From a virus, in IMG/VR virus record IMGVR_UViG_3300008258_000002, positions 18,165-82,164 of that record: a stretch of 64,000 bases of DNA. One strand, written 5' to 3'. Positions 27,758 through 35,015 of the stretch are shown one piece after another. The stretch's first letter is position 1. Every line of letters begins with the position of its first letter. The position numbers and the translations under genes were made by a program. The notes under the pieces were generated by a model, which saw nothing but the letters and a program-made list of their open reading frames with translations, searched no databases and was not told where the DNA came from.

Positions 27758-28339
27758 TTACGCAGTCGGTATTACCCGAACATAGATTATTCTGTTGTTT
27801 TCGTAATCGGAGAGTGGCTGTATGTGAGTTCCACCAAATCCACGATTGGCATTTACTACCTTGTCCTTACCAATGTAAATAGCGGAGTGGTAGAAACTCT
27901 TAGAGCCACGATAGCCAAAGATTACTATATCTCCAACTTTTCGTTCTTTCTTAGATACTCTTTCACCAACATACGCTTGTGCTGTTGCTGAGTGTGGTAC
28001 TTCTACACCCAGTTGCTCGTAAGCCCATCTGACCATCCCAGAGCAGTCCCACCCATAAATAGATGAACCAGTCGGAACATAGGGGGTTTTACCTACTCGG
28101 TGTATTAATCGGATTACGACTTTATTCAGTTTTTTTCTATTTTCAATACTTTCCGCATACTTCGCAAACGAAGTGGATTTAGATATTACGGGGTTATTGA
28201 AAATGTTCTTTGATGCGACAATTTGTTGAGTTTCCACACTCCTTGTCACTTCATCTTTTGCTAACTGACTTGCTATTGCCGAAGATGATACACACCCATT
28301 GAGCAACAAAGCCATTGTTATTGTCAGCAACCATTTCAT
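27758..28339 (-). CDS. NlpC/P60 lipoprotein endopeptidase
   Basis: 193 aa. The signal peptide ends in the lipobox LNGC (Cys16), so it is probably lipid-anchored after export. The NlpC/P60 core has WDCSG (Cys99 nucleophile) and YHSAIYIG (His151), the catalytic pair that cleaves peptide cross-links such as D-Glu-meso-DAP. GDIVIFGYRG fits the family. Phage lipoproteins can alter the host surface or block superinfection; alternatively it aids lysis. It has no visible binding domain. Confidence 0.85.
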   Translation of the reverse strand: MKWLLTITMALLLNGCVSSSAIASQLAKDEVTRSVETQQIVASKNIFNNPVISKSTSFAKYAESIENRKKLNKVVIRLIHRVGKTPYVPTGSSIYGWDCSGMVRWAYEQLGVEVPHSATAQAYVGERVSKKERKVGDIVIFGYRGSKSFYHSAIYIGKDKVVNANRGFGGTHIQPLSDYENNRIIYVRVIPTA

Positions 28340-28453
28340 TAGGCGACCTACCTTTCCTTGTTAGTTAGTACTTGGTCGTTGTTTGTTTTGGTTCTCCCAA
28401 TACATATTCAGTTATAGGTAATATTTTACCCACATAAATCGGTGTTTATGTGT

Positions 28454-28484
28454 AAAAAGAGCCAGTTTAGACACTTGGCTCAGG
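28454..28484 (-). terminator. Terminator of the HTH gene
   Basis: GAGCCA and TGGCTC arms on the minus strand, then TTTTTAC. Confidence 0.75.
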
Positions 28485-28507
28485 TGTTTGCTACTAAATA
28501 GCGGGGT

Positions 28508-28750
28508 TTACTGCCACATACCAAGTGCTTTCATCATCTCGTTTGGCGTGACTTTGAGTTCTTGGCAGAGTTTTGCCATCATACCTGACGGCAACTGTCG
28601 TTGCTGATGGAAGTATCTACTTAGACTGCTTTTCTGCATTCCAGTAGCCATCGCAAATTGGTTTAGAGATTTGTAGCCACGCTTTGTGTACATAGCAACA
28701 AACCAATCCCAACTAGCATCGGCGTTCTTTTTTGTCATATTTGCTCTCAC
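28508..28750 (-). CDS. Cro/CI-type HTH regulator, 80 aa
   Basis: The GTG start at 28750 follows AAAGGAGG at good spacing. The HTH reads SLNQFAMATGMQKSSLSRYFHQQRQLP, and the tail LCQELKVTPNEMMKAL is typical of XRE-family regulators. It may control early promoters in the neighbouring field; its operator is unknown. Confidence 0.75.
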   Translation of the reverse strand: MRANMTKKNADASWDWFVAMYTKRGYKSLNQFAMATGMQKSSLSRYFHQQRQLPSGMMAKLCQELKVTPNEMMKALGMWQ

Positions 28751-28788
28751 TTTTACCCCTCCTTTCGTGAGTTGTGTTTGCTCTTTCA

Positions 28789-29304
28789 TTAGCAAATCTC
28801 AAATCCACCAGAGTTCTCTAGGAACTCGGCAAACTCTTCTAAATCATCAAGGTCAAGTGAGTAGGAAGTTTCCCACGCATCTTTCTTACCTTCGCCATCG
28901 CAACCATTACACCAACCATGTGTGCGATTAGTTAGTGATGCCATCTCAGGTGAAAGTTCTCTAATCGGCATCTTGTGCTCTACGCCAAGTGCATCGGTAC
29001 GAATACCAGTTCCTTGGCAGAGTTCGCAGTTAGGTCGTTCAAGTGATGCTAAACGAGAATTACGCTTTTCAATGTAATCCTTAGCCTCACCAGTTTTTAG
29101 TTGTTCTCTAATTCGGCGTGCTAGTTCCAAACTGCCAGCGTTGTTCAATCCATCGCCATCGTTGTAATGTCCAGATACTTCGCCAACTAGGTCGTTGAAG
29201 TTATCAACGCAGTAGTCCCAGAGTGGTCGCCAGCCCCAAACATTACGGCGGAAGTACTCGCCAGTTTCGTTCTTAGGGCTCTTGCCATATACATCCATAC
29301 CCAT
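28789..29304 (-). CDS. Cys-rich phage protein, paralogue A, 171 aa
   Basis: MGMDVYGKSP, then GEYFRRNVWGWRPLWDYC. The centre carries CELCQGTG and a WCNGCDGEG motif, a DnaJ-like pair of CxxCxGxG zinc knuckles. The end reads LDDLEEFAEFLENSGGFEIC. It shares this layout with the next gene, so the pair is a tandem duplication. The family is widespread in phages, function unknown; zinc binding and protein or RNA contact are likely. Confidence 0.75.
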   Translation of the reverse strand: MGMDVYGKSPKNETGEYFRRNVWGWRPLWDYCVDNFNDLVGEVSGHYNDGDGLNNAGSLELARRIREQLKTGEAKDYIEKRNSRLASLERPNCELCQGTGIRTDALGVEHKMPIRELSPEMASLTNRTHGWCNGCDGEGKKDAWETSYSLDLDDLEEFAEFLENSGGFEIC

Positions 29305-29397
29305 AGTATTTTCTCCAATCGTTTGTTGTTACCATTTGGTATATATGAAATCTACACAACGGCACTGACATTTGTCAAGCGTGTCGCAAAAGATTTT

Positions 29398-29895
29398 TTA
29401 CCAGTTTGCTCCACCTGAGTTTTTGAGAAACTCGGCGAACTCTTGGATATCTTCTACTTCTAAGTAATAACTACTGTTGTTGGTCTTCCTTGAGCCAAAC
29501 CCACCACAGCCATTGCAATATCCGTGTGTCCTACCAACTTGTTCGGCAAGCAGAGCCACTAACTCCATCTTGTCCATACCCTTTTCTTTTCCAAGTTCAT
29601 CGGCACGAATACCAGTGCCAGCACAGATTTCACATACGACAGTTGGCTCTGCTTTTACAGTGAGCATAAAGTTATCGGCATATTTCTCGGCCTTGCCACT
29701 TGCGATGTCTTCAAACAGAGCATCGGCCAGTCTGCTTGCTTGGAGTTTAGTGAGTTTGCCATCAAGAAAGGCTTTCTCGTATTTGTTGTGATTTTCAAGA
29801 ACATAGTTCTTCAGTGGAGTCCAGCCCCACACATTTCTACTGAACGACTCTCCTACGGCGTGAGTCGGCTTCAATCCATCAACAGTCGTGCCCAT
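29398..29895 (-). CDS. Cys-rich phage protein, paralogue B
   Basis: Start MGTTVDG is chosen because the earlier ATG abuts GGAG. GESFSRNVWGWTPLKNY, CEICAGTG, RTHGYCNGCGG and a C-terminal VEDIQEFAEFLKNSGG match paralogue A. A sigma-A promoter precedes it. Divergence between copies is high, suggesting an old duplication with distinct targets. Confidence 0.75.
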   Translation of the reverse strand: MGTTVDGLKPTHAVGESFSRNVWGWTPLKNYVLENHNKYEKAFLDGKLTKLQASRLADALFEDIASGKAEKYADNFMLTVKAEPTVVCEICAGTGIRADELGKEKGMDKMELVALLAEQVGRTHGYCNGCGGFGSRKTNNSSYYLEVEDIQEFAEFLKNSGGANW

Positions 29896-29930
29896 CGGCA
29901 TCTCCTTTTGTCATTATCGTCTTGTGTTTT

Positions 29931-29959
29931 ATTGTAGGCGGCAGGTTTTTCCATGTCAA
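29931..29959 (-). promoter_or_regulatory. Sigma-A type promoter of paralogue B
   Basis: Minus strand TTGACA, 17 bp, TACAAT. A degenerate 24-bp repeat (ACATGGAAAAA half) overlaps its spacer. Confidence 0.75.
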
Positions 29960-30228
29960 GAGGAAATCTTCGTTGTGTATCCTATCCTGTTGAGTGCATC
30001 TTCGGTATCCACATACGGGATAGTTGATAACGAATTACCCCAGTCCACATCATCTCCCTCCAAATCATTACAGAGAAAGACACTTGTTTCTTCATAATCC
30101 TGCCTCGCCAACGAGGAAATCAGAACTATTCTCCCATCATGCACCCCACCTGAAAGGAAGTAAAGAAAAGAGATGCGTTCATCAAACGCGTCAAGCAGTT
30201 TTATCGGTGTAGCAGAGTGAAAGGACAT
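29956..30228 (-). CDS. Hypothetical protein, 90 aa
   Basis: Start MSFHSATPIKLL is preferred over the longer frame, though the ribosome site is weak. It contains SSLARQDYEETSVFLCNDLEGDDVDW-like acidic turns; no family recognised. It overlaps the -35 end of the next promoter. Confidence 0.45.
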   Translation of the reverse strand: MSFHSATPIKLLDAFDERISFLYFLSGGVHDGRIVLISSLARQDYEETSVFLCNDLEGDDVDWGNSLSTIPYVDTEDALNRIGYTTKISS

Positions 30229-30287
30229 GCTACAAAGGTAGCATTGTGAACGGAAAAACAGGCTGCCCACGCCATCTTCGGCATAAA

Positions 30288-30312
30288 GAAAAAGGCTCGG
30301 TTTCCCAAGCCA
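30288..30312 (-). terminator. Terminator of the 130-aa gene
   Basis: GGCTTGGG and CCGAGCC arms, then TTTTTCTTTA on the minus strand. Confidence 0.8.
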
Positions 30313-30329
30313 GTTTCTCTTTCTCTCTT

Positions 30330-30722
30330 TTAGTCGGTAACTATCCCATCGGGATACTTCACCAGCATTTCTCTTGCGTAATCTATCGCCTTGTCCAGTT
30401 CAGAAAACGGCTCAGAGTAGTAGTCGGTGTGATGGATAGAGTAAATCTCAAACCAAGGGTTCATAACTATTGTTAGCAGTTCTTCATCTTGTTCATACAA
30501 TTTGCTAAGTTCCCCATCGTTGCTGATTTCTTTTAGCAAAGCATCGGTGTATCTGATTATCTTTACACTTCCATCTTTTTCGGTTTTGTGGATACGCATT
30601 TCGCCATTTCGCACTACGAAAAATGGATTATCTTTATCAGCCCAGACTTCTTCGTATCCAGTTTCCCAGACATAAAACTCAGGGGATAATCTTTCGGTGT
30701 TGATTTTAGTTTCCTGATTCAT
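30330..30722 (-). CDS. Hypothetical protein, 130 aa
   Basis: Aromatic, acidic, probably mixed alpha/beta, with no known motif. It overlaps the 46-aa gene upstream by 17 bp and ends at a strong terminator. It closes an operon of five small genes starting near 31535. Confidence 0.6.
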   Translation of the reverse strand: MNQETKINTERLSPEFYVWETGYEEVWADKDNPFFVVRNGEMRIHKTEKDGSVKIIRYTDALLKEISNDGELSKLYEQDEELLTIVMNPWFEIYSIHHTDYYSEPFSELDKAIDYAREMLVKYPDGIVTD

Positions 30723-30846
30723 TTTTATCCAGCACTTTCTTAATTTGTTCCATAGTCAAACCCATACGCAAACAAATCTGAATGGTTCTAACATTTATCA
30801 ACGCTTTTTCTTTATTGTTGATTAGTTCTTTTTCTTTATCGTTCAT
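30706..30846 (-). CDS. Microprotein, 46 aa
   Basis: MNDKEKELINNKEKALINV followed by RTIQICLRMGLTMEQIKKVL, which looks like a short HTH-like pair of helices. Start overlaps the upstream stop (TAATG). Function unknown. Confidence 0.55.
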   Translation of the reverse strand: MNDKEKELINNKEKALINVRTIQICLRMGLTMEQIKKVLDKNESGN

Positions 30847-31124
30847 TAGTCGTTCTCTCCTAATAGTCGGATTTGTTCTGCCACATCTTCAGGGTCGGCA
30901 GGTTCAGTTGCTCCACACTCTTCGCACCAGTTCTGTGTCGGGGTGTTGGCTATGTTCATTTGTAAAGTCCAAGTGTGGTTCTCGCACTCAACTTCTTTGT
31001 CAAAGTCCAGTAGCACTTCACTACACTCTTCGCACTCAATGGCGACATTAGTATCGGCATAGGTCACAACTACTACATCGTGTCCTATGTGTCGGCTTAG
31101 GTCGTTGTAATCGGTAGCACTCAT
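30846..31124 (-). CDS. Cys-rich protein with two CxxC pairs, 92 aa
   Basis: The ATG at 31124 overlaps the previous stop. ECEECSEVLLDF and WCEECGATEP, with a further Cys-Glu-Asn-His, form a zinc-ribbon-like fold. Acidic overall (C-terminal PEDVAEQI). Probably a small regulator or protein inhibitor; no partner known. Confidence 0.65.
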   Translation of the reverse strand: MSATDYNDLSRHIGHDVVVVTYADTNVAIECEECSEVLLDFDKEVECENHTWTLQMNIANTPTQNWCEECGATEPADPEDVAEQIRLLGEND

Positions 31125-31327
31125 TAGTCCCACACTTCCAATACTTCTACATCGGTATCAACTAACTTGTGATTAGATAAGTCAAAACCATCTTCTTCTT
31201 TTATGCGTTCTATCGCCAAGTCAATAATTTCTTCTTGGTCAGTTGTCGGTGTTGTAACACTCGTAATGTAACTCGTAGAGTTTGTGGTCAGAGTGACTGT
31301 ATAAGTTGCTGATGAATAGTTATACAT
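31124..31327 (-). CDS. Hypothetical protein, 67 aa
   Basis: Thr/Ser-rich beta-like N-terminus (YTVTLTTNSTSYITSV) and an acidic helix IIDLAIERIKEEDGFDL. Overlaps neighbours on both sides. Confidence 0.55.
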   Translation of the reverse strand: MYNYSSATYTVTLTTNSTSYITSVTTPTTDQEEIIDLAIERIKEEDGFDLSNHKLVDTDVEVLEVWD

Positions 31328-31535
31328 TATCCACCACTTCCGTAATCTCTCTCCAACTATCTCCCGAACCTTCGATAAGACTTAGGTTAGAGCCATTGTC
31401 CCATTGCACTACAATTGTTCGGTATCCCCAAGGGTCAATGTATTCCATCACCTTAGTTCCTAATGCACCCTTAGTTAGATTTGTATAAGGGTCGGAAGTA
31501 GAAATCAGTTCTACTCTTATTTTTGTTTTTTCCAT
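31320..31535 (-). CDS. Hypothetical protein, 71 aa
   Basis: Beta-rich small domain, VVQWDNGSNLSLIEG resembling SH3-like barrels of phage proteins. First gene of the operon behind GGGAATAAA promoter 2. Confidence 0.6.
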   Translation of the reverse strand: MEKTKIRVELISTSDPYTNLTKGALGTKVMEYIDPWGYRTIVVQWDNGSNLSLIEGSGDSWREITEVVDNV

Positions 31536-31562
31536 TAGTTATCAATTCCTTTCTTGATAATT

Positions 31563-31594
31563 ACTATAACTAAAACGGCAGACATTTTATTCCC
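31563..31594 (-). promoter_or_regulatory. GGGAATAAA-type promoter 2
   Basis: Minus strand: GGGAATAAA, 17 bp, TATAGT, ending 28 bp before the 71-aa gene and overlapping the stop of the upstream gene. Confidence 0.75.
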
Positions 31595-31766
31595 TGTTTC
31601 CAAACAGATACACTACACAGCCCACAAACCCAGAGAAGAAAAGCAAAAGCCCAGCCCATAGAGCAGGTAAGTTTCCACCAAAGATAAAGGCGTGTCCGAG
31701 TTGGTCGGTGATGCGAAGACAATTCCAAAAACACCACATACCTAGCAAAGCAATAACAATTTTCAT
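31587..31766 (-). CDS. Small membrane protein, 59 aa
   Basis: Start MKIVIA is chosen for AAAGGAG at proper spacing. Hydrophobic segments at residues 2-14 and 33-54. Function unknown. Confidence 0.6.
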   Translation of the reverse strand: MKIVIALLGMWCFWNCLRITDQLGHAFIFGGNLPALWAGLLLFFSGFVGCVVYLFGNRE

Positions 31767-31876
31767 TGCGTTCTCCTTTCCGAGAGATTTTGTTGCCATA
31801 CAGCAAATCTATACCCTACGGCACAAATTAGTCAAGTATTTCTATCGGCAGTTCATAACAATTTGATAACGGGGGT

Positions 31877-32008
31877 TTAGGCTCTTACGCCTTTAATTTT
31901 TATAGGTTTGCACTCGTTGTGGCAGTTCGTGCATTTTTCTTGCTCGTTATTGTAAAGGTGAGCACAAGCGGTGCACTCCCACATCGTAAATAGAAACTCG
32001 TATTCCAT
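31877..32008 (-). CDS. Cys-rich microprotein, 43 aa
   Basis: MEYEFLFTMWECTACAHLY then KCTNCHNEC: two CxxC pairs, a small zinc ribbon. The second ATG is used because the first touches the GGAG box. It has its own sigma-A promoter. Confidence 0.6.
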   Translation of the reverse strand: MEYEFLFTMWECTACAHLYNNEQEKCTNCHNECKPIKIKGVRA

Positions 32009-32041
32009 TTTCATCTCCTTTCGGTATTGGTTGTTGATTAC

Positions 32042-32070
32042 ATTGTCCCAGATAATAAAACAAAAGTCAA
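32042..32070 (-). promoter_or_regulatory. Sigma-A type promoter of the 43-aa gene
   Basis: Minus strand TTGACT, 17 bp, GACAAT. Confidence 0.55.
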
Positions 32071-32071
32071 G

Positions 32072-32095
32072 TCAGGGTCGCCGCATTTTCCATGC
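32072..32095 (-). repeat. 24-bp asymmetric repeat, copy 4
   Basis: Minus strand GCATGGAAAAT, 6 bp, ACCCTGA. Confidence 0.6.
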
Positions 32096-32113
32096 CCATG
32101 GCGAACAAAAAAC

Positions 32114-32151
32114 TATCCCGCATCGGCTTTTTTCTCCAATACGGGATACTT
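32114..32151 (-). terminator. Terminator of the 70-aa gene
   Basis: ATCCCG and CGGGAT arms with a long loop on the minus strand, then AGTTTTTTG. Confidence 0.6.
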
Positions 32152-32152
32152 T

Positions 32153-32365
32153 TTAGATGGTTGGGTCGTCTTCATCAAAAATGTTTGCACCGCACACCAA
32201 ACAAACTTGATTTGATGTCGCAGGACACTCACTTTTGCATTCCAGACAGAAATACCAACTCAGTTCTCTATGATTTTGCTTCACGAAGTCAAAAACCGCG
32301 TTCTTTCCTTGCTCAACAACAAGTTCGGCACATAACTTTTGTAAAGTTTTTTCGTATTCATGCAT
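32153..32365 (-). CDS. Cys-rich protein, 70 aa
   Basis: Start MHEYEK follows AAAGGAGG. FCLECKSECPATSNQVCLVCGANIF-type ribbon: CxxC, then CxxCG, spaced 13-15 residues apart. Helical acidic N-terminus. Own canonical promoter. Confidence 0.65.
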   Translation of the reverse strand: MHEYEKTLQKLCAELVVEQGKNAVFDFVKQNHRELSWYFCLECKSECPATSNQVCLVCGANIFDEDDPTI

Positions 32366-32389
32366 GAGTTCCTCCTTTCGCATAACTTT

Positions 32390-32418
32390 ATTATAAACAT
32401 TGCCCCAGCGGATGTCAA
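32390..32418 (-). promoter_or_regulatory. Consensus sigma-A promoter
   Basis: Minus strand TTGACA, exactly 17 bp, TATAAT, upstream of the 70-aa gene. Confidence 0.85.
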
Positions 32419-32498
32419 TACTTTTTCTAAAAATAAAATAACACGGCGTTTAGGGAATGGAAAATTCGGCAGCCCACCCAGCCGAGCCCAGCAAAACA

Positions 32499-32530
32499 AA
32501 ACCCCCAACCTGAGTTGAGGGTCGTGTTTG
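32499..32530 (-). terminator. Terminator of the 77-aa gene
   Basis: ACCCTCAAC, TCAG, GTTGGGGGT, then TTTGTTTTG on the minus strand. Confidence 0.8.
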
Positions 32531-32542
32531 GAAGATTCGGTG

Positions 32543-32776
32543 TTAGTTTGCCTCGTCTTTGTGAGTAAAGAAAGCGTTTGAGCATTCAACGCACATACCA
32601 AGTTCTTCGGCGTGTGTATCTGCTTCTATCTTCTCCCCGCACTTATCGCAAGGCAATAGTCCACCATTGATTAGTTGCTCCAAAGCGTGCAACGCTTCAT
32701 CGGCGTTAGTTGTCCCATTGTGATAATCGGTGTAGATAGCCTTTACTGCTTGCTCTTCTACTGCTGTTAGTTCCAT
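32543..32776 (-). CDS. Cys-rich protein, 77 aa
   Basis: Helical N-terminus (EEQAVKAIYTDYHNGTTNADEAL region) followed by PCDKCGEKIEA and MCVECSNAFF, a two-CxxC zinc ribbon. Single-gene unit with promoter 3 and its own terminator. Confidence 0.65.
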   Translation of the reverse strand: MELTAVEEQAVKAIYTDYHNGTTNADEALHALEQLINGGLLPCDKCGEKIEADTHAEELGMCVECSNAFFTHKDEAN

Positions 32777-32803
32777 AGTCCCACCTCCTCTCGGTGTAAA
32801 AGA

Positions 32804-32835
32804 ATAATAACCGAACCCCCTGACAAATTATTCCC
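32804..32835 (-). promoter_or_regulatory. GGGAATAAA-type promoter 3
   Basis: Minus strand GGGAATAAT, 17 bp, TATTAT, 28 bp before the 77-aa gene. Confidence 0.7.
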
Positions 32836-32853
32836 AGAGGGTTCGGCATTGGT

Positions 32854-33123
32854 TTAGATAAACAACTGCTGGTCGACCATCTCCATCACAAAATCCAAAT
32901 CCCGGCCCTCTAAGTCTTCTTCTATGTAAGTTGAGAAGTCGTAAGTTCCATCTTGGTTTGAGGTAAAGATGTTGACGATAGTTGTGTCGTGTTGCCAAGT
33001 TGCTAGGTCGCCATCGGTGTTCGCACCAATAATCGCACCCCAATACTTAACAAGGTCACTCGGCGTAAGTTTAGTTTGTGGAATACCACCAACAACTTGT
33101 TGCCCCGCGTCATTTAGTTCCAT
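32854..33123 (-). CDS. Hypothetical protein, 89 aa
   Basis: Start MELNDAG follows AAAGGTGG. Reads TKLTPSDLVKYWGAIIGANTD and an acidic end EDLEGRDLDFVMEMVDQQ. Similar short proteins occur in phage accessory fields; role unknown. Confidence 0.6.
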   Translation of the reverse strand: MELNDAGQQVVGGIPQTKLTPSDLVKYWGAIIGANTDGDLATWQHDTTIVNIFTSNQDGTYDFSTYIEEDLEGRDLDFVMEMVDQQLFI

Positions 33124-33146
33124 AGTAATCACCACCTTTCATAGTT

Positions 33147-33178
33147 ATAATAACCCCCGCCCCCGACAAAAACTTCCC
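33147..33178 (-). promoter_or_regulatory. GGGAATAAA-type promoter 4
   Basis: Minus strand GGGAAGTTT, 17 bp, TATTAT, 24 bp before the 89-aa gene. Its box departs most from consensus. Confidence 0.55.
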
Positions 33179-33191
33179 AAGCATCGGCGTT

Positions 33192-33207
33192 GTTATCAAA
33201 TCGTTAT
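33192..33207. repeat. GTTATCAAATCGTTAT box 1
   Basis: Sixteen-bp box upstream of promoter 4; relatives at 33662, 35697 and, inverted, near 31850. Confidence 0.55.
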
Positions 33208-33305
33208 AAATCGTTATCACACAAGTCGGCGTTCTCTTATGTTATAGATGAGGAAGCCCCACCACTCATCACAGCGAATGACGGCGTATCCAAACGAAAA
33301 ACCGG

Positions 33306-33329
33306 GCATGGAAATTCTAGGAACCCCGG
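33306..33329 (+). repeat. 24-bp asymmetric repeat, copy 5
   Basis: GCATGGAAATT, 6 bp, ACCCCGG. Confidence 0.65.
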
Positions 33330-33381
33330 CTCAAAATAATTCAGCATCCACCTGCGTTCTCTGGGTTTCGGCGTTAAACAC

Positions 33382-33410
33382 AAATGCCAACCCCGAATGG
33401 AGTTGGCACT
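33382..33410 (-). terminator. Terminator of the 57-aa gene
   Basis: TGCCAACTCC and GGGGTTGGCA arms, then TTTGTGTTT on the minus strand. Confidence 0.75.
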
Positions 33411-33425
33411 TGCGGTATTCAGTTA

Positions 33426-33599
33426 TTACTTTGCTATTGTGTCGCACCCGGGGTCGCCACAACCGCATTCATCACTACAAACATTGTAGGTTTCGCAGTC
33501 GTGGGTTTCGTAAATCTTTACTTCGGTGCTTGGGTCAAATAGGTTTCCGCAACCCCCGCACTCAATAAAGGCTTCGCCCTTGCTGTTTAGTATCGGCAT
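33426..33599 (-). CDS. Cys-rich protein, 57 aa
   Basis: Start MPILNS follows AAGGAAGTG. ECGGCGNLFDP, HDCETYNVCSDECGCGDPGC: eight Cys in one small domain, likely binding one or two zinc ions. Single-gene unit behind promoter 5. Confidence 0.65.
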   Translation of the reverse strand: MPILNSKGEAFIECGGCGNLFDPSTEVKIYETHDCETYNVCSDECGCGDPGCDTIAK

Positions 33600-33626
33600 A
33601 GTAATCACTTCCTTTCTATCTCACTA

Positions 33627-33658
33627 ACATAAACGGATAATCCCCCGTATTTATTCCT
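33627..33658 (-). promoter_or_regulatory. GGGAATAAA-type promoter 5
   Basis: Minus strand AGGAATAAA, 17 bp, TTATGT. Confidence 0.6.
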
Positions 33659-33661
33659 GTC

Positions 33662-33677
33662 GTTATCAAATCATTAT
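33662..33677. repeat. GTTATCAAATCGTTAT box 2
   Basis: GTTATCAAATCATTAT, immediately upstream of promoter 5. Confidence 0.55.
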
Positions 33678-33736
33678 AATAATCTCCAAACGCAACAAAC
33701 TTCTTGACGCAAAGATTCCCGTGATGCAGAAGAAAT

Positions 33737-33760
33737 TCCAGGTCCCCTGGGTTTCCATGC
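33737..33760 (-). repeat. 24-bp asymmetric repeat, copy 6
   Basis: Minus strand GCATGGAAACC, 6 bp, ACCTGGA. Confidence 0.65.
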
Positions 33761-33827
33761 ACACGGCAGGAAACTTTCGCACCCTCCATCCGAGTTGCAT
33801 CCGAGTTGCAGAAGCAGATTAAATAGA

Positions 33828-33856
33828 AATCCCCGAACCAACTGATTCGGGGAAAT
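33828..33856 (-). terminator. Terminator of the 37-aa gene
   Basis: TCCCCGAA and TTCGGGGA perfect arms with an 8-nt loop; the minus strand continues TTTCTATTTAA. Confidence 0.75.
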
Positions 33857-33870
33857 CTAAACTGAACTAT

Positions 33871-33984
33871 TTAGCCCAGCAACCAGCAAGAATCACAATA
33901 ACCATTCTTGCCAGCCCAACTTTTGATGTTATCGCCACTTAATTCGTGGTCACACCAAGGGGTTTCGCAAACATTAGTGTCCAT
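33871..33984 (-). CDS. Cys-rich microprotein, 37 aa
   Basis: MDTNVCETPWCDHEL and YCDSCWLLG behind AAAGGTGGTG: four Cys and a His, a minimal zinc finger. Strong ribosome site and terminator support it as a gene. Confidence 0.6.
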   Translation of the reverse strand: MDTNVCETPWCDHELSGDNIKSWAGKNGYCDSCWLLG

Positions 33985-34138
33985 ATTTTCACCACCTTTC
34001 TACTTAATTAAAGCTGACAAGAAATCTTCTCTTCATTTTTTTCTCCATCCGACCTTTACACTGATGAATCTTATGTTTTTATTTGTTCGCCCAGGCAGTT
34101 TTTCCATGCAGACATGCGAAATTAATTTTGCAAATCGC

Positions 34139-34167
34139 TTGACATGTGTAAATCATCTTCTTATACT
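34139..34167 (+). promoter_or_regulatory. Plus-strand sigma-A promoter
   Basis: TTGACA, exactly 17 bp, TATACT, facing opposite to all neighbouring genes. Confidence 0.7.
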
Positions 34168-34270
34168 TACAAACTTTCTCCCACTGAGCGAATAAACTTC
34201 TCCCAAACAGAACTTCCATTGTTGATGAGGCTTCATTTCAGCCAGAGGAGCGAGGTTTTAATAACATTCT

Positions 34271-34294
34271 GCATGGAAATACCACCTACCCAGG
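34271..34294 (+). repeat. 24-bp asymmetric repeat, copy 7
   Basis: GCATGGAAATA, 6 bp, ACCCAGG, within the candidate RNA. Confidence 0.65.
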
Positions 34295-34422
34295 CCCCCC
34301 CGGAAAGCGACCTTCCAACCAACTTTCTCCCATGAACCCAAGTCCAGCCCACCAGAAGCGAACTTCCAGCCCAAACAGGCGACCCAAAGCCACTTCCAGC
34401 CCACTTCCCACCAAATCCAAAT

Positions 34423-34499
34423 CTTCCAAATCTTCCAAATCTTTACAAATCTTTACAAATCTTCCAGAACTACATAAATCTTCCAGAAATGCAAGTCTT
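34423..34499 (+). repeat. Direct repeats AAATCTTCC / AAATCTTTAC
   Basis: Seven to eight consecutive units of 9-10 bp in the C/A-rich part of the candidate RNA. Confidence 0.7.
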
Positions 34500-34528
34500 C
34501 CAAACCAGATGCTTATGTAATAAAGTCC

Positions 34529-34553
34529 CCCAGGCCAGCCTGGGTTGCCTTTT
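34529..34553 (+). terminator. Plus-strand terminator
   Basis: CCCAGG, CCAG, CCTGGG, then TTGCCTTTTTTT. Confidence 0.75.
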
Positions 34554-34683
34554 TTTCCTTTCGCCTCTTTTCGCATTTTTTCTCCCATGTCTTCGTATTT
34601 TTATGTTTTTTCTCCCTCTTGCGTTTTTCTTCTCCACTTTTCCAGACGCAATGCCTCTGTATTTTTATTTGTAATTAATCATT

Positions 34684-34957
34684 AAAAAGGCTTACCGTTG
34701 GCTTTTTTCACGCCTACCTACATACCACTCGTAAAAAGGCTCACCGTTGGCTTTTTATCTCTTATAAGGCTTGCCGTTAGTTTGTAAAAGGCAAGCCGTC
34801 AAAAAGGCTTGCCGTTAGTGTTTTAAAGGCTAGCCGTTAGTTGCTAGCCGTTGGCTTATAGGGCGAGCCGTCAAAGGCTAGCCGTTGGCTTTTATACAGG
34901 CTTGCCGTCAAAGGCGAGCCGTTAGAACTGCTAACGGTGTTCAGCAAGCCAGCCGTT
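34684..34957 (+). repeat. GCCGTT repeat array A
   Basis: At least twelve units of the form GGC(T/A)NGCCGT(T/C), all the same polarity, several pairing as GGCAAGCC/GGCTTGCC or GGCTAGC/GCTAGCC stems. Confidence 0.8.
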
Positions 34958-34964
34958 CCAGATA

Positions 34965-34996
34965 AAGAAAAACCCTTGCCGTTTCCAGCAAGGGCT
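34965..34996 (-). terminator. Terminator of the 48-aa gene
   Basis: CCCTTGC and GCAAGGG arms, then TTTTTCTTTA on the minus strand. Confidence 0.85.
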
Positions 34997-35015
34997 TTCT
35001 AGGGGCGAGCCGTGT

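Larger units (their letters stand above)
34174..34553 (+). ncRNA. Candidate plus-strand non-coding RNA with CTTCC repeats
   Basis: A consensus promoter starts it and CCCAGG/CCTGGG plus TTGCCTTTTTTT ends it, giving about 380 nt. No reading frame inside has a ribosome site. The second half is C/A-rich with around ten CTTCC units (direct repeat AAATCTTCC at 34423-34499). Expression and function are unknown; a CUUCC-rich RNA could pair with GGAAG or GGAGG. Confidence 0.5.
33985..35015. other. 1-kb region without protein gene
   Basis: Contains a plus-strand promoter and terminator enclosing a possible RNA, CTTCC repeats, a 24-bp repeat and a dense array of GCCGTT repeats (34684-34957). No frame has a supported start. 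Confidence 0.6.

Noticed and set aside
34286-34588. 100-residue minus-strand frame with LEDLEDL repeats
   Set aside because: Arises from the reverse of CTTCC repeats; no ribosome site.
34684-34957. CRISPR-like array
   Set aside because: Units are too short and irregularly spaced, with no constant spacer length and no cas genes.
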